Shown here piece after piece: positions 1-7,572 of a DNA stretch of 64,000 nt (the first letter of the stretch is position 1; each line of letters opens with the position of its first letter). The notes beneath the pieces are model-generated. The model worked only from the letters and a program-made list of their open reading frames with translations. It was not told the DNA's origin and searched no databases. This stretch comes from Paeniglutamicibacter sp. Y32M11 (GTDB lineage: Bacteria > Actinomycetota > Actinomycetes > Actinomycetales > Micrococcaceae): positions 186,001-250,000 of the forward strand of contig NZ_CP079107.1 in NCBI RefSeq assembly GCF_019285735.1, in the 5' to 3' direction. Made by a program: the position numbers and the translations under genes.

Positions 1-582
1 ATCCAGGCCGCCCGACGTTGAGCCTCCGGCCGGTAGACCGAGCCCGATCGCGAAGATGGCAATGGCCACCAGCCCCAGAACAAACGGCGGGATTGCTTGG
101 GCCAGATGCACCAGTGACAGAGCGACGGTATCTAGGGGCGAACCGGGGCGCCGCGCCGCGCAAACCGCCAGCAGGACCGAGAGCACCATCGCCACCAGCA
201 GTCCGAGGCCCACCAATAATGCGGTGTAGGGCAAGCGCTCGGAAATCACCTGGGTCACCGGTTGGCCGAAGACCCGTGAGGTACCCGCCTCACCACGCAT
301 CACCCCGGTCATCCAGCGTCCCCAGATCGCATACCAGGCGTCGTCGAGTCCCAGCTGCTCGGTCAATGCCGCGCGTTGCTCGGGGGTTGAATGTTCGTAT
401 TGCGTGCCCAGATATTGGGCCAGCGGATTGAAGGGGGCCAGCGAGGCGAGCCAGAAGACAGCGGCGGTGATGCCGGCGGTGGCCGGAACTCCCACCAGCG
501 CCCGGCGTCCGAGCAGGCTCAGCACTTCGCGTGCACGCGAGCGCCGCGGTGCGAGGCCCAGCGCAACGTCGTGCGTTCTCAT
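1..582 (-). CDS. ABC transporter permease, DppB/OppB type (3' end outside window)
   Basis: Reading leftwards from ATG at 580-582, the frame stays open to the window edge, giving about 194 residues of an inner-membrane permease. It starts MRTHDVALGL, has a first membrane segment at about residues 28-48, then the soluble segment with the LGLDDAW-like element typical of DppB/OppB permeases, then two further hydrophobic helices. The ATG overlaps the TGA of the upstream binding-protein gene by 4 bases (579-582), so the two are translationally coupled. The substrate is probably a peptide, nickel or metal chelate, judging from family and context. The ATPase genes would lie beyond the window. The C-terminal half is not visible. 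Confidence 0.85.
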   Translation of the reverse strand, partial: MRTHDVALGLAPRRSRAREVLSLLGRRALVGVPATAGITAAVFWLASLAPFNPLAQYLGTQYEHSTPEQRAALTEQLGLDDAWYAIWGRWMTGVMRGEAGTSRVFGQPVTQVISERLPYTALLVGLGLLVAMVLSVLLAVCAARRPGSPLDTVALSLVHLAQAIPPFVLGLVAIAIFAIGLGLPAGGSTSGGLD

Positions 583-2207
583 GGTTTCGGTACCCACTGG
601 CCGAGCTTCACCCACGGGCCCCACGTGGTGCCGTGGTCGTGCGGCTCCAGCAACGTTCCCGTACCTTGCCAGGTAGCGGAAACGGAGGTGCGCTGGATAT
701 AGGTGTGGTCGGTAAACGCGAGCAGCACCATGGATGGGTCCTCGACGTAGCGGCGCTGAACCTCGCGGTAGGCGGCGGCCCGTTTGGTCTCATCCAGGCT
801 GGTTCGCCCGGTTTCCAGCGCCTTGTCCATGGCAGAATCCGCGAACCTGCTCGGATTGTCGTAGTACGCCCCGGCGGCGGGGTAGGAGGAATGCAACATC
901 TTGTACAGCTGAGTGTCCACGTCATACGGGGTGTCACCCCCGCCGAGCATGATCGCGTCGGTTCCCACCCGTGGCTCGGCCGTCTCGAAGGTCGCCGCCT
1001 CGACCGGTACATCGATGCCCAGCAACTTCATCTGTGCGGAGAAGGCCAGCGACAGGTCCCGGCGCAGCGAATCGCCAGGGTTGTACATCAGCGTGAACGC
1101 GGCCGGTCTCCCGTTTTTCGAGCGCATTAAATCGTCCCCGATGACCCAGCCTGCCTCATCGAGCAGCCCCGCGGCGCGCTGCGGATCGTGGGCAAAAATG
1201 GCGGAGGGATCAAACGCCTCGCCATATTCGGCCGGAACAAAGGTGTTTGCCGCACGCCCGGCACCCGCCAGGACACCGTCAATCAATGACTGCCTGTCCA
1301 CCGCAAGGTTCAGGGCCAGACGCACCTTTGGGTCGGATGTCAGTGGGTTATCCGCGGGCAGGGAGAGCCCGCGCCAGTCCGCGGAGGTGGCCGTGACCAG
1401 CTCGAACTCTGGGTTGGCGCCGAAGGTGGCAGCGAGTCGCGGGGGTAGCACGGTGCCGTCAAATTCCCCGGCCAGCATGCGCTGGGCCCGGGCGTTGTCA
1501 TCGGGCGCGGCCTCGTAGGTGACGCGCTTCAGCGCGACCTCGCCGTCGCGGTATCTCGGGTTTGCCTTAAGCGCCAGGCGCGCGGGATCCAGCGAATCCA
1601 CCAGGTAGGGGCCGGTGCCGATCGGGGCGCGGTTTAGCACCGAGTTCTCCACGCGCTGCCCGGGCACAATGGCTTCGGACGGGGCGATACCGATGAGCAT
1701 CGCCGTCTTGAAGGAAACCTGGGCTTCGCGCAGGGAGAATTTGACGGTGTATGTGTCCACGGACTCGACGTCCACGACGTTTGAGAGCGTGCCGAGGATG
1801 GGGGAGGCGCTCGCCGGATCCATGATGGCCCGGTAGCTTGCCACGACATCCGTGGCGTCAAGGGTGGTTCCGTCGCTGAATCGGACATCGCTGCGCAACT
1901 TGACCGTCCAGGTGCGTGCATCGGGGGAAACTTTGGGCTCCTCCGCCGCCAACAGTGGCGTGATCCGCGGCAAACTTTCCGCGGCGCCGGTAAGTGTGTA
2001 GAGGGATTCGTTGATTTTTCCCGTGCCGTTATTGTCGAATCCGGCCAGCGGGTTGAGTGTCTCGGGAAGGGCCGCGGTGAGCAGTGCCAGTGAGGTCCCG
2101 GCGGGCTTGGCGCCGCCGATGCCCGACCCCACGGGCGCGCATCCGGTGCCGACCAATAGGATGGAGACAAGAACTGCCAGCGTTCTCAGGCGTTGTGGGT
2201 TGGGCAC
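579..2207 (-). CDS. ABC transporter substrate-binding lipoprotein (family 5, peptide/nickel type)
   Basis: A 542-residue extracytoplasmic solute-binding protein. The N-terminus has a charged start, a hydrophobic stretch and a lipobox-like GTGC around residue 23, so it is probably a lipoprotein. The body shows the family-5 pattern (LTAALPETLNPLAG near the N-terminus; DVRFSDGTTLDATDVVASY around residue 110; a DRQSLIDGVL helix around 305). It is divergently transcribed from an ArsR-type regulator and 4-base coupled to the permease. Family 5 includes dipeptide, nickel and metallophore-binding proteins, and sequence reading alone does not separate these. The histidine-rich metal-sensor-like regulator next door makes a metal or metal-chelate substrate worth considering. 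Confidence 0.88.
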   Translation of the reverse strand: MPNPQRLRTLAVLVSILLVGTGCAPVGSGIGGAKPAGTSLALLTAALPETLNPLAGFDNNGTGKINESLYTLTGAAESLPRITPLLAAEEPKVSPDARTWTVKLRSDVRFSDGTTLDATDVVASYRAIMDPASASPILGTLSNVVDVESVDTYTVKFSLREAQVSFKTAMLIGIAPSEAIVPGQRVENSVLNRAPIGTGPYLVDSLDPARLALKANPRYRDGEVALKRVTYEAAPDDNARAQRMLAGEFDGTVLPPRLAATFGANPEFELVTATSADWRGLSLPADNPLTSDPKVRLALNLAVDRQSLIDGVLAGAGRAANTFVPAEYGEAFDPSAIFAHDPQRAAGLLDEAGWVIGDDLMRSKNGRPAAFTLMYNPGDSLRRDLSLAFSAQMKLLGIDVPVEAATFETAEPRVGTDAIMLGGGDTPYDVDTQLYKMLHSSYPAAGAYYDNPSRFADSAMDKALETGRTSLDETKRAAAYREVQRRYVEDPSMVLLAFTDHTYIQRTSVSATWQGTGTLLEPHDHGTTWGPWVKLGQWVPKP

Positions 2208-2276
2208 GGTGGAGGTTTTGACCTTTCATCCTGGTTGCCGGCGGGCATACGGGATTCGGCAACGCCACAACTGTAC

Positions 2277-2296
2277 ATCTGTCCAGCCAGACAGAT
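2277..2296. promoter_or_regulatory. Candidate ArsR/SmtB operator (7-6-7 inverted repeat)
   Basis: ATCTGTC-CAGCCA-GACAGAT is a perfect inverted repeat with a 6-base spacer. It lies between the divergent binding-protein and ArsR genes. The arm-N6-arm geometry is the one known for ArsR/SmtB-family operators. The assignment to the adjacent regulator is inferred. Confidence 0.5.
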
Positions 2297-2365
2297 ATGG
2301 TAATCGGGCAATGATTCCGGTGAGCTTGGGCACCAGCCCGGAACGGCGGAAGGAATGAGGAAGTC

Positions 2366-2713
2366 ATGTCGGAAATGGAACACGGCAAGATCGGAGCGGA
2401 CGCTGTAGCCGCGACCGAGCCAAGCCTGCCCGACTGGATCGACGTCTTTGCCTTGGTTGCCGATGCCACGCGAATGAAAATCCTCATTGCCATGCATGCC
2501 GCCCCGGATTCCTCGGTCACCCAGTTGGCGGCCGCCACGGCGCTGGGCGCCAATACCGTCACCCAGGCGCTGGCCACCTTGCATAAGGCCGGCGTGGTGA
2601 GCGTGCGTGCCGACGGCCGCTACCGCCGCTGGACGCTGACCCATCCCGAGGTCCACCGGCTGCTGCACCAGATGCGGGCGCCGCATTCAGAGCTGCACCC
2701 CGAACACCCTTAG
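2366..2713 (+). CDS. ArsR/SmtB-family winged-helix regulator, His-rich C-terminus
   Basis: 115 residues. The winged helix-turn-helix spans about residues 25-95 (VADATRMKILIAM, then recognition helix NTVTQALATLHKAGVV and wing ADGRYRRWTL), the standard ArsR/SmtB layout. The C-terminal helix carries six histidines (HPEVHRLLH then HSELHPEH), as in SmtB/NmtR-type sensors that bind Zn, Ni or Co with helix alpha-5. There is no CxC motif of the arsenic-sensing type. The gene is divergent from the ABC importer, with a palindrome between them, so it most likely represses that importer in response to metal. The ligand is inferred. Confidence 0.8.
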   Translation: MSEMEHGKIGADAVAATEPSLPDWIDVFALVADATRMKILIAMHAAPDSSVTQLAAATALGANTVTQALATLHKAGVVSVRADGRYRRWTLTHPEVHRLLHQMRAPHSELHPEHP

Positions 2714-2719
2714 TCAGCA

Positions 2720-2761
2720 CGGCAGAAGGCACCCACCCGGAGGGGTAGGTGCCTTCTGCCG
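2720..2761. terminator. Bidirectional hairpin terminator
   Basis: A 14-bp perfect stem (CGGCAGAAGGCACC / GGTGCCTTCTGCCG) with a 14-base loop sits just after the arsR stop. It separates that gene from the leftward GH3 remnant. It has no long U-tract. Confidence 0.6.
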
Positions 2762-2787
2762 ATGAGGTCATTGCCGTGGCGTGGGGA

Positions 2788-3060
2788 TCAATATCCCAGG
2801 CCGAAGCCGAACGGGTAGAGGTCCCCTTCCGTGGTCTCGGCGTAGCCGGGCAGATCGCTGTACTGCTCGCGAATGGCCGTGGCCGTTCCGGCCAGCGCGA
2901 ATGGCATCCTCCCCTGCGGGGCCACCTTGCCGGAGAGCACGTCGAGCAGGGCGGTGTCGCTCATGCCGAAGCCGGCCACGATCGCACCGGCGTCGCGCAG
3001 ACCGCTGGCCTCGTCCATGACAAACGGCTGACGGAAGTACACATGCAGGACCGTCTTGCC
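2788..3060 (-). pseudogene. Remnant of a glycoside hydrolase family 3 (beta-glucosidase/xylosidase type) gene, C-terminal end only
   Basis: On the minus strand, about 90 codons ending at TGA 2788-2790 read as the extreme C-terminus of a GH3 enzyme: VYFRQPFV-DEASGLRDAGAI, then GFGMSDTALLDVLSGK, then GRMPFALA and the terminal DLYPFGFGLGY. GH3 enzymes run to 600-900 residues, so nearly the whole protein including the catalytic domain is missing. The family-like sequence stops around 3055-3062, where a different coding fragment on the opposite strand begins. It cannot encode an active glycosidase. Confidence 0.75.
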
Positions 3061-3132
3061 CTGTCCTACCCGTACCAGCAGGCCTACCTGCCCTACAACC
3101 GTCTGATCGACGGCACCGTTCACGACTGGTGA
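3061..3132 (+). pseudogene. Remnant 3' end of an unidentified gene formerly upstream of gluconokinase
   Basis: About 23 codons ending in TGA 3130-3132 have strongly coding-like codon use on the plus strand (runs of TAC, CAG, CTG, AAC, ATC, GAC, GGC, ACC). They would encode a C-terminus ending in RLIDGTVHDW. The stop overlaps the gluconokinase GTG by the typical 4-base GTGA coupling, as expected if a full-length gene once lay here. Upstream of about 3060 the same frame runs only through antisense GH3 sequence. The family is not recognised. Confidence 0.45.
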
Positions 3133-3671
3133 GCGCGCAAACCATGGAATCCGCCAGCGGCGCGGCAATCACGCTGCACCGCGTCATTGTCATGGGCGTC
3201 TCGGGCTGCGGTAAGTCCACCGTCGGTGAGCTGCTGGGATCCACTCTGGGGGCGCAGTTCCTTGATGGGGACTCGCTGCACCCGCAGGCCAACATCGACA
3301 AGATGGCTGCCGGGCACCCGCTGAACGACGATGACCGCGAACCGTGGCTGCGCGAGGTGGGCGAACGCCTCGGCTCGATGGATACCGGCTCGATGATCAT
3401 CGCGTGTTCGGCATTGAAACGCAAATACCGGGATTTGATCAGGGCAAACGCCCCGGGCACGGTATTCATTCACCTGCACGGCACCGTCGAGCTGCTCACC
3501 GAACGCATGGCGGCCCGTCCCGGGCACTTCATGCCGGTGGGCCTGCTCGAATCCCAGCTGGCCACCCTTGAACCGCTGGCAAGCGACGAAGCGGGTGTGG
3601 TGCTTAATATCGCTGCCACGCCCGCGCAGTTGGCGCACAAGGCCGCAACTTGGTTGAATGCCAGCGCTTGA
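3129..3671 (+). CDS. gntK: Gluconokinase (GntK/IdnK type)
   Basis: A 180-residue P-loop kinase that phosphorylates D-gluconate to 6-phosphogluconate in the cytoplasm. Visible marks: Walker A GVSGCGKST at about residues 25-33, the family motif DGDSLHP near 48, the DDDREPWL segment near 67, and a C-terminal RPGHFMP near 132. The GTG start at 3129 overlaps the TGA of the upstream gene remnant and has no good Shine-Dalgarno. ATG at 3144 is an alternative. The upstream gene appears deleted, so expression may have lost its translational coupling. It is convergent with the polyol dehydrogenase gene. Confidence 0.9.
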   Translation: MSAQTMESASGAAITLHRVIVMGVSGCGKSTVGELLGSTLGAQFLDGDSLHPQANIDKMAAGHPLNDDDREPWLREVGERLGSMDTGSMIIACSALKRKYRDLIRANAPGTVFIHLHGTVELLTERMAARPGHFMPVGLLESQLATLEPLASDEAGVVLNIAATPAQLAHKAATWLNASA

Positions 3672-3722
3672 TTAACCGCAGCACGGCCCGGCCCCCAGGA
3701 GCCCCAAAGCAGGGGCATCACG

Positions 3723-5210
3723 TTAAACTGCGGCGGATTCCCCGGCCATGATCGACTCGAGGGTGGCAAGCGAACCACGATCGTGCAGTGAGGCGAGTGC
3801 TGCGCGGTACGGTGCGGCAAAGGCCTCGTCCTCAACGATGTCGCCGAAGAGTTCGCGCTGGCTAATAAACGCCGTTGGGTTCTCACGGTTCGTGCTGGCC
3901 ACGGAGCGCAGTTCATCGGCGAGCCGATCGACCACCACGATGGCATGGCCCTGCTCGTCGATGCCCTCGGCGTAGCGCGCCCAGCTGGCCACGATCGCGG
4001 CGCAGAGTTCAACATTCCGGCCCGCGGCGAGGTTCTCACGGACAACCGGGATGAGCCACTTCGGGATACGATCCGATGACTCGGCACACAATCGGGCTAC
4101 GGTGTCGGCGACGTATTCATTGCTGTAGCGCTCGATGAGCTTAAGCTTGTAGGCCGCCAAATCCACGCCGGGCAGCGGTGCCAGAGTGGGGGTCGCCTCC
4201 TCGTCCATGTAGCGCAGGAGGAATGCAGCAAACAGCGGGTTGCGGGCCACCTCGTGCACCGCGCGGTACCCGGCTAGGTGTCCGAAGTAGCACAATCCCT
4301 GGTGAGTGGCGTTAAGCAGGCGCAGCTTCATCAGTTCGTAGGGGACCACGTCAGCAACAAGTTGGACCCCGGCCTCCTCGTAGGGTGGGCGGCCGGAGGC
4401 AAAGGTGTCCTCCAATACCCATTGGGTGAAGTCCTCGCACACTACCGGCCAGGCATCGTCGATGTCGTAGCGCTGAGCAACATCCGCGCGGTCGGCGTCG
4501 GTGGTAACCGGGGTGATCCGATCGACCATGGAGTTGGGGAAGGGCACATTGGCCTCAACCCAGGCGCCGAACTCCGCATCCAGGGCCGTGGCGAAGGCGC
4601 CGAACATCTTGTGCGCCACCTCGCCGTTGCCCTGGATGTTGTCGCAGCTCATCACGGTGAACGGGGCGATACCGCGCTCGCGGCGCAGCTTCAGCCCGGC
4701 GCTGATCAGTCCAAAGGTGGTGCCCGGGGTTGCGGGGTTGGCGAGGTCGGCCGCGATGGCGGGGTTGGCCAGATCAAATTCCCCGGTCACCGGGTGGACG
4801 TTGTAGCCGCCCTCGGTCACGGTGAGTGAGACGATACGGATGCCGGGGTCGGCCAAGGCCTCAATGGCGGCTCCCGGGTCCTCGGGGGCGAAGATATAGT
4901 CGATGATCGAACCGACGACGCGCACCTGTCGACTGCCGTCCGGATTCTTCTCCACCAGCGTGTACAGCCCGTCGCTAGCATCAAGAATGTCGCGCATGCG
5001 CACATCCGAGGGCATGACTCCCATGCCGCGAATGCCCCAGTCCAGGGCCTTGCCCTGGTTCATCAGGGTGTCCAGATACATGGCCTGGTGGGCGCGGTGG
5101 AAGCCGCCGACGCCGAAGTGGATGATGCCGGCGCTCACGGCAGAACGGTCGTAGCGGGGGACTGATACGGGAGATGCAATATGCGCGAGTGTCGAATTGT
5201 TCAGTTCCAT
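3723..5210 (-). CDS. Polyol (mannitol / D-arabinitol) dehydrogenase, long-chain family
   Basis: 495 residues, usual for this NAD-dependent cytosolic family. The Rossmann-type N-terminus reads IIHFGVGGFHRAHQA near residue 30. The family catalytic signature K-x5-N-x2-H appears as KLRLLNATHQG near residue 316. The enzyme is the second gene of a leftward operon after the polyol permease (45-base gap), opposite a DeoR regulator and xylulokinase. An enzyme whose product is D-xylulose (D-arabinitol 4-dehydrogenase activity) would fit that kinase best. Mannitol 2-dehydrogenase activity cannot be excluded because the same family covers both. Confidence 0.85.
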   Translation of the reverse strand: MELNNSTLAHIASPVSVPRYDRSAVSAGIIHFGVGGFHRAHQAMYLDTLMNQGKALDWGIRGMGVMPSDVRMRDILDASDGLYTLVEKNPDGSRQVRVVGSIIDYIFAPEDPGAAIEALADPGIRIVSLTVTEGGYNVHPVTGEFDLANPAIAADLANPATPGTTFGLISAGLKLRRERGIAPFTVMSCDNIQGNGEVAHKMFGAFATALDAEFGAWVEANVPFPNSMVDRITPVTTDADRADVAQRYDIDDAWPVVCEDFTQWVLEDTFASGRPPYEEAGVQLVADVVPYELMKLRLLNATHQGLCYFGHLAGYRAVHEVARNPLFAAFLLRYMDEEATPTLAPLPGVDLAAYKLKLIERYSNEYVADTVARLCAESSDRIPKWLIPVVRENLAAGRNVELCAAIVASWARYAEGIDEQGHAIVVVDRLADELRSVASTNRENPTAFISQRELFGDIVEDEAFAAPYRAALASLHDRGSLATLESIMAGESAAV

Positions 5211-5255
5211 GGCGGGGTTCGTGGCTCCTTGGATCGAGTGATGGGCGGAGGTGTT

Positions 5256-6593
5256 TTAGGCCAGGCGTTCCGGGGCCGACAGTGGCACACCGTTAAAACC
5301 GGGCTGCGTGCCGCGCAGTGCGTGGGACATGAGTGCGGCAACAAGGTAGAGCGCGGCAAAGAGATAAACCATGCCCGATGCTCCGAGCGTCGAATACAGC
5401 AGCGCCACCAGCAATGGTCCGGCAAACACCGCGGCTCCAATCCCCAGGTTGTAGGAGGCCATCGCGGCCCCGGGGTGCTTCGGTGCCAGGGATACAGCGA
5501 TGGCCGAAAGCGGAACGAAACCCGCCAGCCCGACGCCGAAGATCGCACCAACGAGCAGGGTCAGGCCGTAGGCCGATTCCCAGCCCCGGGAAATTGCGAA
5601 GGCGGGGACCACATAGAGCCCGAGCATCGAGACGGCGCAGAGCACCGCACCGAACCAGGTCACCGTCTTGCTCCAGCCCAGCTTGTCGCCCAGAGCGCCG
5701 AAGAAGAGATTGCAGGGGATGTTCACCGCATAAATGACGGTGGTGAGGATCAGGAACTGGCCCACGCTCCAGCCGAATTGGTCGGTGAACAGAGCGGGGA
5801 AGAAAATGGCCATGCCATAGGTGGGGATCGAGTTGATGGTACGGGTGAGCATGACCATCAGGGCCCTGCGGTTGGTCCTCAAAAGGGTGAATCCGAAGAC
5901 CAACGTCTTGAAGACCTCGTCGGAGTTGGCCACCAGCGGGCCGCGTCCCTTCTTCTCCTTGACGCCGACCAAGGCCACCACCGCACCGACGATGACCAGC
6001 CCCAGGGAAATCCAAAGCGTCCCGTAATAGTCCAGGCCGAAAAGATTGAGTGATGCGGTGGCGGTCAGGGCTCCGAGAGTGGGGAGTCCGGCGCTGAAGG
6101 CCACGTAGAACCAGCCGATGGCCACGGCCAAGCGTTTGGCGTTGGCGGTGGCGCTGATCCAGACGAGGAATCCGTAGGCAAAGAAGGGGTAGCCGAATCC
6201 GCGTAGCCCGTAGGCGAGAAAAATCAGCGCCACGCTTGAGGCGTTCAGGGCAACCACCAGGAAAAGGATCTCGAAGGCCACCCAGATGCCGGCGCCGATG
6301 AACATTACCCGGCGTGGTCCCCAGAGGTCCGAGAGGGAGGCGGAAAGGAAGGCCGCAATGGCCACGGCAATGCCGTAAACGGTGACTAGAGTGCCGGCCA
6401 TAGGGATGGTGAATCCGTGCTCGGCGGTCAGGAATGGGGTGAGGATGTTGGTCTCTACGCCGTCACCGATCATGAACAGCATCAGCCCGACGAAGCCCCA
6501 GAGCAATGGACGGGGAAGTCCCATGCGTTCGAAGATGCCCGGGCGGGCTCCTGCCGCGCCTTGCTGCATATCTGATGGTGCTCCCGAAATCAT
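5256..6593 (-). CDS. MFS polyol permease, RbtT/DalT/CsbX family
   Basis: A 445-residue membrane protein with about 12 hydrophobic segments. The opening WGFVGLMLFMIGDGVETN and the ADxxG-like loop SDLWGPRRV after helix 2 match the ribitol/D-arabinitol permease subfamily of MFS. It probably imports a pentitol by proton symport. It is the first gene of the leftward operon with the polyol dehydrogenase and is divergent from the DeoR regulator, consistent with a dalT-dalD / dalR-dalK-like arrangement. The start at 6593 is preceded by purine-rich sequence. Internal ATGs a few codons in are possible. Confidence 0.85.
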   Translation of the reverse strand: MISGAPSDMQQGAAGARPGIFERMGLPRPLLWGFVGLMLFMIGDGVETNILTPFLTAEHGFTIPMAGTLVTVYGIAVAIAAFLSASLSDLWGPRRVMFIGAGIWVAFEILFLVVALNASSVALIFLAYGLRGFGYPFFAYGFLVWISATANAKRLAVAIGWFYVAFSAGLPTLGALTATASLNLFGLDYYGTLWISLGLVIVGAVVALVGVKEKKGRGPLVANSDEVFKTLVFGFTLLRTNRRALMVMLTRTINSIPTYGMAIFFPALFTDQFGWSVGQFLILTTVIYAVNIPCNLFFGALGDKLGWSKTVTWFGAVLCAVSMLGLYVVPAFAISRGWESAYGLTLLVGAIFGVGLAGFVPLSAIAVSLAPKHPGAAMASYNLGIGAAVFAGPLLVALLYSTLGASGMVYLFAALYLVAALMSHALRGTQPGFNGVPLSAPERLA

Positions 6594-6647
6594 GTCGCTC
6601 CCTTGCGTCCCGTGATTTTTCGTGATGACGGTAATAATCTAACACCA

Positions 6648-6676
6648 AACAAGACAAAGATCACAGAATTCTTGTT
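6648..6676. promoter_or_regulatory. Candidate DeoR-type operator
   Basis: AACAAGA (6648-6654) and TCTTGTT (6670-6676) form a perfect 7-bp inverted repeat with a 15-base AT-rich spacer. It lies midway between the divergent permease and deoR-type genes and could serve both promoters. Confidence 0.45.
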
Positions 6677-6727
6677 AAGTTATGGAAGTTTCCACAACTT
6701 TTTGAAACAGAGGGTGACGGATCTATC

Positions 6728-7558
6728 ATGAACCTTGTGACTAATGAAAAGTTGGGCCTAGGCGGGAATGTCGAACCGCAGCGAACCGGGTTGCCGCCCG
6801 AAACTCGCCGAGACGAAGTGGCGGACTACGTCACTCAAGCGAAAAGTGTCAAAGTCGAGGAATTGGCCGAACACTTCGCGGTCAGCACCATGACCATTCA
6901 CCGGGATTTGGAACAGCTCTCCAACGACGGGCGCCTCGAACGCGTCCGCGGTGGAGCACGTGCCATCACCACCCGCATGGCCGAACGCGATGTGCGACTC
7001 AGGCGGTACTTGAACGCAGCCACCAAGGATTCGCTGGCCCGCGTCGCCGCGGCACTGATCCCTGAAGGCTCGGTGGTAGGGCTGGACGATTCGACCACCG
7101 TAGGTGCCATGGGCTCGTACCTTGCTGCCCGCCGGCCCTCCACGGTGGTCACCCATTCCCTGTCACTGATGAGTATCGTGGCAGGTCAGCCCCATATGGC
7201 CTTGGTTGGGCTGGGTGGGCAATACTATCCCGAGACGGATTCTTTCCTCGGCTCAGTTGTGGTTGAGCAGCTGCGCCGCATCACCGCCGACATCGTCTTT
7301 GTATCGACCACCGCGATGAAAAATGATGCCCTTTTCCACCCCGACGCCGAGGCCGCGCTGACCAAGCGCGCCATGATCAACATGGGCGCCCGCAAGGTCT
7401 TGGTGGTGGACAGCGCCAAATTTGAATCCGCGGGCCTCTACCACGTGATCGACGTGGCTGAATTTGATGATGTCGTCGTGGACGATGCCCTGCCCGAACC
7501 CGAAGTTTCCCGGCTCCGGGAACTGGGTGTCACCGTCCATGTCGCCGCGGCGCATTAA
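6728..7558 (+). CDS. DeoR/GlpR-family transcriptional regulator of polyol use
   Basis: 276 residues. The N-terminal DeoR helix-turn-helix is at about residues 28-80 (RRDEVADYV, KVEELAEHFAVSTMTIHRDLEQL, RVRGGA). It is followed by the DeoRC sugar-phosphate-sensing domain with GSVVGLDDSTTVGAMGSYL and, later, a VDSAKFE segment. Members usually repress until a phosphorylated sugar binds; here xylulose 5-phosphate would be a natural ligand (inferred). It lies 11-15 bases ahead of xylulokinase in the same direction and divergent from the permease-dehydrogenase operon. Confidence 0.88.
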   Translation: MNLVTNEKLGLGGNVEPQRTGLPPETRRDEVADYVTQAKSVKVEELAEHFAVSTMTIHRDLEQLSNDGRLERVRGGARAITTRMAERDVRLRRYLNAATKDSLARVAAALIPEGSVVGLDDSTTVGAMGSYLAARRPSTVVTHSLSLMSIVAGQPHMALVGLGGQYYPETDSFLGSVVVEQLRRITADIVFVSTTAMKNDALFHPDAEAALTKRAMINMGARKVLVVDSAKFESAGLYHVIDVAEFDDVVVDDALPEPEVSRLRELGVTVHVAAAH

Positions 7559-7572
7559 CGTTAGGAACCTTG

